64,000 nt of DNA from NCBI RefSeq assembly GCF_016906535.1, contig NC_057379.1:1798001-1862000 (forward strand), written 5' to 3'. Position 1 is the first letter of the stretch; each line of letters begins with the position of its first letter. A model generated the notes under the pieces. It saw nothing but the letters and a program-made list of their open reading frames with translations. It ran no database searches and was not told the DNA's origin. The stretch is from Rhizoctonia solani (Eukaryota > Basidiomycota > Agaricomycetes > Cantharellales > Ceratobasidiaceae). A program made the position numbers and the translations under genes. This document shows, in pieces, positions 42,285-51,315 of this stretch.

Positions 42285-42299
42285 CAAGTCAATTTTTAC
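42285..42299 (-). other. A3 primer-binding site with a covarying extra base
   Basis: Minus-strand GTAAAAATTGACTTG pairs with LTR segment CAAGTCGATTTTTAC (42581-42567), with one G-U or mismatch position. A3 has five A's opposite five T's, while A1 and A2 have four and four, so both partners gained or lost the base together. Confidence 0.72.
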
Positions 42300-42301
42300 A
42301 A

Positions 42302-42871
42302 TGTCGTACACCACTGTAAGGTGGGTACACGCTGGTGAAGGCAGGCGCTTGTGGCCGTACTACTACACAGGGTTATGTAATCTAACTATGTAAGGCTATC
42401 TACTACTGACTAGGTCGCTTAAGGCAACAACTAACTATCTACGGGTAACGCGAGGGGGCCTTAGGCCTGGAGGTGTGATGAGTAAAGGTAGGGGGATTGC
42501 GTTAGCAGAACTTCTGGGGGCCGGCTACTTAGCTGGCTGGGGCCTCCTCAATGGATATGAGACGAGGTAAAAATCGACTTGGTGTCTCCAAGCGATTTCC
42601 CTGCTGTATATATAGACAAAGCACACTATCTACATGGTCTGTGCGCGTGAGAGAAAGAAGTAACTAAGACAAATGAGAAGCGTGCTGCGGGCTGCGCAGA
42701 AGCGTGGATTTCTCCTAAGCGCCCTTGGCACGGCATCTCGGCGCGGCATCTCGGCATAATAAGCGCCGAGATCACGTGATCGAAAAACAAAAGATATCAA
42801 GTCCGTAAAAAATACTAAAAATATCAGAAAAATCGTGCGAGTCCAATGGTATATGTTAGGAGGTTATAACA
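42302..42871 (-). repeat. A3 5' LTR
   Basis: 570 bp; TATATATA at 42614-42607 and predicted RNA start at 42581, 33 nt later. Confidence 0.94.
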
Positions 42872-43172
42872 TGCAGCCACAAGATAGGATCTTGAATAAT
42901 AAATACTACAAACAAGAGAAATATTACTTGTTACTGTTTATCTACTCAGCTGAATTTATATATATTTAAATGAGTGAGAAAACAGCATATATGCTAAAGA
43001 TATTGCATATTAAGGGTATTCCTGAGGTTTATAGGTTTTGCAAAGGTTACAATTGGATAGAGGGACCTTGAAAACCTTAGTTTGCATCTTAATCTCATTT
43101 ATTTACTGTAAGATTACTTGTGTAATTAATAAAATAAGTACAGATTATAAAAGGAATGTCATATCCATAACA

Positions 43173-43497
43173 CTGTCTATGATGAGAGACAAGGTAAAAT
43201 CAGCTTGGGGGTTCCAAGCAATTTTCCTTCTGTTTATATAACAAAGAGACTAACTACAAAGCAGTCTGTGTGCATGAGAAGAGAAGTGTCTGTGAGAAAA
43301 AGGAAGTGTGCTGCAGGCTGTGCAGAAGCATGGATTACTCCTAAGTGCCCTTGGCATGGCATCTTGGCACAGCATCTTGGCATGATAAGCGCCAAGATCA
43401 TGTGACTGAAAAACAACAGATAACAAGTCCATAAAAAATAGTAAAAATATCAGAAAAAGGAGGCAATTCTAATGGTATATGTTAAGGGAGTGTAACA
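43173..43497 (-). repeat. Truncated family-A LTR
   Basis: Homologous, read on the minus strand, to the first part of family-A LTRs: TGTTACA end at 43497, ATAAGCGCCAAGATCATGTGA near 43385-43405, TATATAAACAG near 43238. It is cut at the X3 end (43172), with no TSD seen. It marks the right edge of the transposon nest. Confidence 0.7.
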
Positions 43498-44554
43498 GAG
43501 CTATTGCATTACAAGAAGCAGGCACTATATGCACAGAAACTATAGGTCAATCAAGAACTCTCTGCTATCTTTGATTGAGCTCCTTCATGCATTCTGAAGG
43601 CCCTTGCACTTTCAAAGCAAGGATATCTTTATGACTCTACTCCATACCAGTGCATGCAAGAACCACAATGTGGAGAATTAAAGGGCAAGTGTCTGTTTGA
43701 AAGCTGCAAGAACTCCCAAGGAATGGAACATCTCACTGCAAGAAGCTATAACATAAATGCATGGAATCAGAGAAATGTGAAGGAGGCATCAACAGTGCAT
43801 GTTAACTTGACATAGTGATTATTTTGAATCATACTCATTAGCAGAATGATGATGGACCAGAAGATTTCTGCATTTGTTTCTATCTTCACATTGGGTTATG
43901 GATATATGCACAATCACACACTGGGTAATAATTGATGGGGCTGAACTCCACTGCACAGGGTATGTGCAAGATTATTAGAAGCAGGTACTTACTACAAGAA
44001 GAACATGGGCCCAAGCTTCCCCTTCAAATTACCTGCTGTAAGACATCCCGTTGGCTATATAGACATATGTTCTTGCCAGTAAATTTAGCGTGTGAAGTGG
44101 ATCTACCAAAGTCTAGCCTCCTTCTATCTGACAAGGGTCCAGCCCCCAGTAAACCAAACAGACCATGCACTTGGGAATGACGTATTTAACCCAGTCCCTG
44201 GGGATGTCTATTGGAATTGAAAACTTGGGTTTGATTCCTGCAACTGAGAGCGGATCTCATTCATAGGGTTATCCTGAGGTTCAAAGTTAATTATACCTTT
44301 GCCTGGAGCGCTCATCCAAGTGATGCTCCCATGGTTTGATTGCATCTCCTAATTATATAATAGATTTTGATGCAAGCCAAAGCAAGACACGATTGTAGTT
44401 TTGTGTGATACACCACTGGTGCTCCCGCAGGTTTGAGCTGGAATGCTCAGCCAGCCCTTGGAACCCATATCTAAATCCATACAAAAGTTTCAAATCGGTG
44501 TCGTGTATTAAGCCAAACGGGCAGTACGGTGTACATACATCATGGAGATTGTAA
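43498..44554. other. AT-rich spacer, nothing recognised
   Basis: No long frame and no match to the element families of this window. Several short frames have no recognisable product. It may be an older relic or the flank of the gene region. Confidence 0.5.
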
Positions 44555-45033
44555 TGAGCAACGCCAATTTGAACGCAGACGTGTATATAAATCGCTGATA
44601 AGGTTATAAACCGGGTCCAGAACGGGTTGCGAACGGGTCCGGGACCCGCCTGGAGGCTTCGGTGTCGGGTGAGTCGGTTCTCTGTCAGCTCGAAGGGGTG
44701 TAGGGGTTTAAATACAAAATATACATTAAAGAAAAAACAATCGATTGACCCAAAACGAGCAAACAAAATCGTCACGCTCCGTGTGCCTGTGGACAAACGA
44801 CATAAAGCCAATCGAGTAAAAGGACAAAACGAATATCTGGGACTCGGAAACGCGCCATGAGCTGCGGTGCCCGGATTTGAGCCCTTACACCCCTTCGAGC
44901 TGACAGAGAACCGACTCACCCGACACCAAAGCCTCCAGGCGGGTCCCGGACCCGTTCGCAACCCGTTCTGGACCCGGTTTATAACCTTATCAGCGATTTA
45001 TATACACGTCTGCGTTCAAATTGGCGTTGCTCA
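44555..45033. repeat. Near-perfect inverted repeat, 148-bp arms
   Basis: Left arm 44555-44702 (starts TGAGCAACGCC) and right arm 44886-45033 (ends GGCGTTGCTCA) are reverse complements with about one mismatch. They are separated by a 183-bp AT-richer loop. Each arm contains repeated ACCCGTTC words and a GGGTCCCGGACCC-type palindrome. Flanks are GTAA and ATAA, so any TSD is unclear. Candidates are a foldback/MITE-type DNA element or a hairpin-RNA locus. Frames found on both strands here are by-products of the symmetry. Confidence 0.85.
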
Positions 45034-47070
45034 ATAAATGCGGCTTCCTTCAAAATGGAGTTTTGCATGACTATGGATCCACGACTTAACCCTGCTCGTA
45101 TAGATACACCCCTGGCACAGAAGCACATGGTTGAATCTAGTTCAGGTTTCCAACAGGTAGGTTGAACAGGTCTCCGCACATGTTGAGTTTGGGTCGACTC
45201 TAGATCTGGATGTGGGCACGTTGTCGCAATCCGGGTGTACTCACTCGAATGGATTGGTAACACCCTACGGGTACTATATTCACTTGCGCAGGTCCGTTGA
45301 TTTCCCTTTAATGTAGGAGTGATCACTTCGGTTATGCTTCACAATTTGGCATAAGTTTCTTTCAAGCGTGTTATGACAGCATAAAGCGGTGCTTCGGTCA
45401 AAGCTCGCAGGTATTTATTTTACCAAGAGCTAGGGATAGAAATAGGACACGAATAGCCTCTTCCTAATGAGCTGGGACCAGGGTGAGCTCGTTATTCCGA
45501 TACTCAAAGTTCAGCCAAGCTTAAAGGTCCATACTTGGTGCAGACCGTAACTTGTCGGTTGAACTATCCGACTTGGCATTTTACGCGACTAGATAACTTC
45601 AGTATTGCTGCACAAGTACAGTGTACTCCTTCAGATTCCCCGGGCATGACGGATATCTACCAATCACCATGTGCCACCTCTATTTTGGCTTCGATTCCCA
45701 CTGGATCTGAGATGAACTGTAATGAAGATTTCCTTCCGGCATTATGCATAGACCACGGACTTCCTGTTTCAACTGAAATATGTGGAATGTAAGCCACCAG
45801 TTTCTTAACCGCCATGAGCTTGATTAGCTGACATGTAGACATTAAGCACCGCTAGCACAACGTCTGTTGACCCAACGATAGACCACACATTGGAGACCCT
45901 TGACACGTATCAATCGCCAATGGTTGGTAATCTTAGTACGTGCGAACCCGGTTAGATCTAGAACGAGTAACGAGTTAATGTCAATCCGCTCGCTTAATGG
46001 GTTGCACCCCGACTTGTCCCGGTTGCTAATCTACCATCACCAAACACCCAGAGGAAGACGTTCATCAGGTTCAAACAAACAGCGATGTTAGTATCTTGGC
46101 CGCTACCACTTCCGAAATCAGATATCGCGAGGTGTATGCGTCACTGGACCATATGCAAGCTCATAGTTCTGGGAAGATCAAAGTCTGCCGGCCGTCCGGC
46201 GTTCGGTGGAATGAAACCGTGCAGTGAGTCTAGTCGATAACTATTGGCTCCGGTTATAACACTGTATAGTTGCGCATATATTAGTCCGATCACGGGGTGT
46301 CGGTGTGGGGTGAGGTTGAACAGGGGACCCGACTTGGAAAGGCATTTGTAAGTGACATCCCCGATGGCGTTCAGAGCTACGATTAAGGAGGATATCTTTC
46401 AATAAAGACGCACCGTTCATCTGCGGGAAGAGGTAAGCGTATTTCATATCTGCTATCAATGTCATTGGGGGTCTGGCTCATGCATTGGCATAATATTAGG
46501 CCTAAGCCGTGACAGACGCGCTCATACCTCGAAATCATGCTCGCTTACTACCCGTAGGTTGGCGACTCGGGGACAGACTCGATTTCGGTTGTCCACACTG
46601 TTCAATACGATTTACCAGAAGAGATGCGCGTAATCGCCATGTAAAAGCCAAGCACGGGAAGGATCGGCAGGTTTCAAAAGCGTAGAAAATTCACGGTATG
46701 GCTATCTGATCATGGCCTAGACCAATTAGTCATGGAGCGCGTGGCCGAGAACATGTCAAAGTAGACCCCAAGTTCTTACCGTCTCTTATTTTCGATGTAG
46801 CGTGTCTGTGCATTTCCGTTAGTTGTGATTCAACGTCATGCACGAAGCTCGGGCCGTAAACTGTTACTAATTTTACGGTACCAAACCTTTCCTATAGCTT
46901 TGAGCTGTTTTAACGGCTATACCTTCTTGATTTGCGATCAAGTTTACTGGTTTACTTGCTCGATTCTGCAAAGCTAGGGGTAGAACAAGTCCAATTTGAA
47001 GGCTGATGGGGAAAGCTTACATCAGCACGAGCTCACGTGGCCATGATTTACAAATGCTTATTGCAGAAAC
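45034..47070. other. Intergenic, no gene recognised
   Basis: Only short frames, none with recognisable content, and no tRNA-like cloverleaf that I can find by eye. Base composition is mixed, unlike the transposon nest. Confidence 0.5.
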
Positions 47071-48917
47071 ATGAATTCGACCCTCACCAGATTTCGTGTC
47101 CAAACAGCCTCTCCACTTGAGCCTCTGAAAGCTTGGCACGTCATATCACCTGGGACTGATATTAGATATGTCGAAGACTTGACGAAGGACGTCGTTCGGG
47201 TACTTGGTTTGACCGAGGCGAACGACGAAATTGTGCTCGAACTGGATGGGTTTGCTCTTTTACCCTCTAGTCCAGCAGGAGTCGTGAGAGATGGTGACAT
47301 TGTTACGTGAGTGTGGTGTTCTTTAACAACGCTAACAAATAATGATCCATTTATTCCTGCAGAGTACGGTATAAACCTCGAACAGACAAACGAAAGGCAA
47401 CCCAAGGTGGGTTGCACGAGGGTAGCTATTCTAGCCCAAACGTCAGATAGCTTATGATTGACTTCGGGCTATAGACCAACCAAATAAAAAACAAAAAACC
47501 CAATCACCAGTGCCCGCTCCTTCCGCACCGCTTTTATCCACAAGCGTCGCGAACCGACCACAGGTATCAACTAAACCCCGTGTCCCACGCCCTACTTTCC
47601 CCACAAAAACCCCTGCAGGACCATCGAAAGCCGGGCCATCATCTTCTGAAGATGCCACGAGCTCAAGCTCGGATTCGACCTCTGACGATTCCGACTCTAG
47701 CGCTGACTCTAGCTCAGAGTCAACCAGTGACTCGGGTTCTGGTTCTGACTCTGATTCTGATTCTGGCTCTGATTCCAGTCCTAAACCTCAGCCGATACCT
47801 CGCCAGCCATTGGTATCTCGTCAGTCTTTGGTTCCGTAAGTAGCTTTGCACCGAGATTACATTTTTACTCAATGCCTTTGCAGCACCCAGCACGTTGCCC
47901 CTTCTTCATATACTCGTGCCACCCCATCTCAGCCACCTGTGCCGCCTGGAGAGGGAAAGACGACCACGAAGAGCCGCAACGCGCGTCGCAGGGCATTGCG
48001 CAAACATCAGGCTGCCGGTACTGCCTTTTCTCCACGAACAACCCCTGCGCTAACTTCTACAACGGCCACGTTCACACCTGCGCCTGCCGGGGACTCTATA
48101 ACGGCCACCAAAACTCAAGTCAATGCACCCATTGCACCCGCCAAACATGCAAATAAGAACAAGCGAAAAGGGTTTGATAGAGATATGGCCGAATCCGTGG
48201 CAACGAGAATCATCTATGGGACGCCTGCACCTTCAGCATCTGTCGAACGACCTGCTCCTGTCGATACCCCTGCCGAATCGACTGTGCAAACCAAGTCGCG
48301 ATACACTCACTATCACGTTGTTCCTCCGTCCGAGCGAAAAGATCTCCCTGCGAATGTGATTGTGACGAGTGTGGATGTGGAAGCGGTTGATGGACTGGAA
48401 GGGGTAGGAGAATGGTTTGACGGGGGAAATCGTATCGCAGAAGAGGAATCTACTCCTGTCAATGATGGCCCCCAACCCGGCCTCGCTATAGACTGGGACC
48501 TGGTTGATTCCGAGTGGGAGAGGCAGTGGGACTCCTATCCCACTGTTGGAGCCGATCTGTGGAGTAACCTCAAAGCTGGGATTTTACTCGGCTACAAGGT
48601 AAGTGTCCGTATACTATTTTATTTCCAGGTCTAAGCTTCATCTTGGTCCATAATGACAGAGTCTCACGATCGACCCGTCTACTTGTACGCCATGTACGAA
48701 AATCCAACTAGTCCGTGTTGTTTCTGGTCCTTCGTCTGATACTGGAGACGCGGAATGCTTCTTCGTTGAACGACCAGGGGCTGCGGCTATTGGGTTTGGA
48801 TATGGAGGCAAATTTGCGAACTCGTTTGAACCAGAAGATGATGCCGAAGGCGAGGAAGCCGGAGAATCTAGGACGGTTACGTTTGGAGATGTCGGGGGGT
48901 GGAAACTAATTGGTTGA
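47071..48917 (+). CDS. Coilin-like nuclear protein
   Basis: Five exons by GT-AG and phase: 47071-47306, 47363-47406, 47475-47835, 47884-48598, 48660-48917; 537 residues. Residues 1-95 resemble the ubiquitin-like coilin N-terminal domain (VVRVLGLTEANDEIVLELDGFALLPSSPAGVVRDGDIVTVRYKP). A basic tract follows (NKKQK near 97), then an acidic Ser/Asp run (about 149-195), a second basic tract (KSRNARRRALRK, about 240-252), and a C-terminal part from about 352 (RYTHYHVVPPSERKDLP...) that could be the Tudor-like fold of coilin. Coilin scaffolds Cajal bodies in snRNP assembly. Seen: domain order and splice phases. Inferred: identity, since the family is weakly conserved in fungi. Confidence 0.68.
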
Positions 48918-49225
48918 CTGAGCGGCCTCGCGAATGTAACGTAATGAGCTTGCCTTGTTGGGAATTAAAAGTATTCTTGCGCAGTATTTGAACCCGCAAG
49001 ATACTGCCGAGGCCCGTCTTCTTGCCCTGATTGTCAGGAACTGAGCGCCCAGCGCTCATTATCCAGGCACCGGGGCTCGACTTTCATACGGAAGACCAGT
49101 TACCGGCCGGTAACTGCCTAAGGTTTACGTGCACCACTCGAAGAATGCTTGCCTACACCGCATGCCTTTGGGTATATATACGAGCTTACTACGCTTGTTA
49201 ACACACACTCATCTCCTTCCTCGCC

Positions 49226-50599
49226 ATGCGTACTATTCTCCTGACTATTGGCCTGGCGTCTTTAACTCGTTCTGCACAGGCCTGGGGACTATTTGGTTCG
49301 TTTCATTCAGCGATCATGGGATTTGCTTATAGATCAGTGTCACAGGCCACCAAATCACCGCCACGATTGCCCAGATCTATCTCTTACCTTCGGCACGTGA
49401 AGCTGTTTGTAAGATTCTTCCTCCAACCTACAAATGTAATCTGGCTGGTGTCGCGTCGTGGCAGGATGAGATCAAACAAGATAGTGCATACCAGTGAGTG
49501 CTAGCCCCCGTGACAACTGGCTCGTTCACTCAGTCACTCTCATGTTAGCGAGTACTCGAAGCTCCACTTTGTCAACGCCGAAGGCGATAAACCACCAACG
49601 ATGTGTGTATTTGGCGAAAAAGGCTGGATGGAGGAACGCAACATTCTGGAGGGGATTATAGATGGAGCAAGGCATGTCGCCAATGCTGACACGTGAGCGA
49701 GACATCCCCCATCCCGATCACTTTTAAAGATCTGTGCTAGTTCGCCCATCCACCGTGACCATGCTCTTCGGTTTTTGGTGCACTTTCTCGGAGACATCCA
49801 TCAGCCATTTCATCTCACTGGTGAAGCCTTGGGTGCAAATCAAAGTTCGTACCATTCACTACGCTGAGGCTTTCAAAGGACTGAAGGATATACTTAGTCA
49901 AAGTGAAATGGAACAAGAGAGACACCAGTAAGCCTGGTTACGGTTTGCAGTACTTCAAACTCTGACTGGTTCGCTAGATCTGCACACCGTTTGGGATGAT
50001 CATTTTATTGACCATCAAGTACTTTTCGTCGATGCTGTTGAGTACACCAACATACTCCCGACTGCTCATTCGGCAAACATCTCGGAACACGAAGCGTCTC
50101 GGAACCAGAGGATAGAGTCTGTTCTGACAGGACTGAACTACGACCCTTATATTCGCTATATCCTCAACGGCGTTTACAACCATTGGGCTGCTGAGAGGGA
50201 GAAGTGGATCGTATGCCCTGAACCAAGCTTGAATGATACGCGCATACACATGAGCGTCCAATCCGTCTTGCAAGCAGACATTTCTCACGTTGATGACTTT
50301 GTCATCCCTTCCACCTTGTGCCCGTTGCATTGGGCGGAGGAAACACACCCCTTACTATGTACATCCGTCTGGCCAACCAAAAGCGAATTGGTAAGCTTTA
50401 GGGCTCTTATGGCCTTCTTGGGCTCGCTAATGAGGAACAGGGAAAGCTATCCGATGAATACGCCACTCGCATTCGCAAAGAGTTAATAGTCGAGAAACAA
50501 CTTGCGATGGGTGGGCTGAGGTTGGCAAGTGTACTTAACAGCTTGCTTGGATCCGCCGATGAGATAAAGGAGCATGGCATTGTTCCATTCTTCAAGTGA
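49226..50599 (+). CDS. Secreted S1/P1-type zinc nuclease
   Basis: Exons 49226-49295, 49346-49493, 49549-49692, 49741-49844, 49978-50390, 50441-50599, about 345 residues. The signal peptide MRTILLTIGLASLTRSAQA is followed by WGLFGH, the Trp-1 N-terminus of this family. All nine expected zinc ligands are visible: W and H in WGLFGH, D in SWQDE, H in LHFVN, H/D/H in HFLGDIHQPFH, H and D in NLHTVWDD. The C-terminus GGLRLASVLN also fits P1. These enzymes cut single-stranded DNA/RNA and 3'-nucleotides outside the cell. The junction 49845-49977 is uncertain: about ten residues usual before NLHTVWD are missing, so a small extra exon may lie there. A TATATATA at 49173-49180 lies about 50 bp before the ATG. 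Confidence 0.85.
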
Positions 50600-51201
50600 C
50601 TTGTTTGGCTTCTTAGAACGCAAAAGATGCTGGATGGATAGCTGGTGTGATATGATTCAGATTATGTATGAGTAGGAAATGCTTGTGACCAAAAGAGAAT
50701 GTAGATAATCTATTGAATACACTCCCCAATTGTCCCGCATCAGCATTAAGCTGGTGACAGATTATATGCCTTGACTCTTAAGCTTTTTTGGGACCTGCTG
50801 AGGCACAACTAGGATGGCTTGTCAAAGTCAATGATGTTGTTGAACGAGATCTTGACTCGCGAACATTACCGCGAGTGCTTCACATATGTTCATGTCTGCG
50901 AAAGTTTATCATTGCAAATGTTCCCGCTTCCTCACGTATTCGAATTAATGTGCTTGCAGCGATATGTATATAAACCAATTCGGAACGCATTCGAGCATAT
51001 TAGTGGTCTCAGCGCAGTAATCTTATTCAAACTTGACAACCGCTTCCTACACGCCATGAACAACATATTCGGGATATTATGTTACTTACCTTCGTAAACT
51101 TTGAGTTTGGCTCAGTATAGCTTCTACCATTTTCCCAATATCAATACGTAAACTTTCATACATACGCTTGAAACTTAAGTGACAATAATGGAAGAATTTA
51201 G
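50600..51201. other. Intergenic, nothing recognised
   Basis: Contains short frames without recognisable products. It holds the 3' flank of the nuclease gene and the upstream region of the receptor gene. Confidence 0.5.
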
Positions 51202-51282
51202 GCCCTGAAGTTTGCACAAGCGCCGATCATGAGCCCTTGACCTGACCAACCTCAAGCGCTTAAGCTCTTGTCCAGCTCGACG
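51202..51282 (+). promoter_or_regulatory. Leader block shared by both receptor copies
   Basis: Similar to 60055-60130 upstream of the second copy (CCCTGAAG, CACAAGCGCC, CCCTTGACCTGA, GCTCTTGTCC in the same order). The GCTCTTGTCC word starts 52 bp before the ATG here and 54 bp before the ATG at 60168, which supports both start codons. It is probably 5' UTR or promoter retained from the duplication. Confidence 0.5.
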
Positions 51283-51315
51283 ACCATCTTTACCTCAGAT
51301 TCTTCGTCTCAGAAT

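Larger units (their letters stand above)
36598..42871 (-). mobile_element. Element A3: full-length Ty3/gypsy chromovirus with open gag and pol
   Basis: 570-bp LTRs (36598-37167, 42302-42871) and the exact TSD TGCAG (36593-36597, 42872-42876). Gag 40589-41779, pol 37179-40601 in -1, self-primer site 42299-42285, purine tract about 37178-37169. LTRs differ at only a few sites. The integrase triad is intact, but the RT motif reads YLDN. Confidence 0.95.
33648..43172 (-). mobile_element. X3: family-X solo LTR (about 1.44 kb) split by Y, a solo A LTR and A3
   Basis: Pieces 33648-34442, 35681-35983, 36551-36597 and 42877-43172 join to a near copy of X1 (starts TGTTAAGAGT, ends CCATAACA). Each gap is an insertion with its own exact TSD (GGGTA, CCAGA, TGCAG). 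Flanks are CATGT left and CTGTC right, so no TSD is left, and D does not resume on the right; one flank has been rearranged. Confidence 0.88.

Noticed and set aside
44353..44961. A 202-codon minus-strand frame and a similar plus-strand frame at 44627-44860
   Set aside because: Both arise from the two arms of the inverted repeat being read on opposite strands; they share residues only because of the symmetry.
45400..47040. Possible tRNA or small genes in the 45-47 kb spacer
   Set aside because: I scanned for B-box-like GGTTCGA words and splice-linked frames and found nothing convincing.
51268..51315. Receptor copy 1 starting at 51268
   Set aside because: That codon is TTG. The ATG at 51316 lies at almost the same distance from the shared leader word as the ATG of copy 2.
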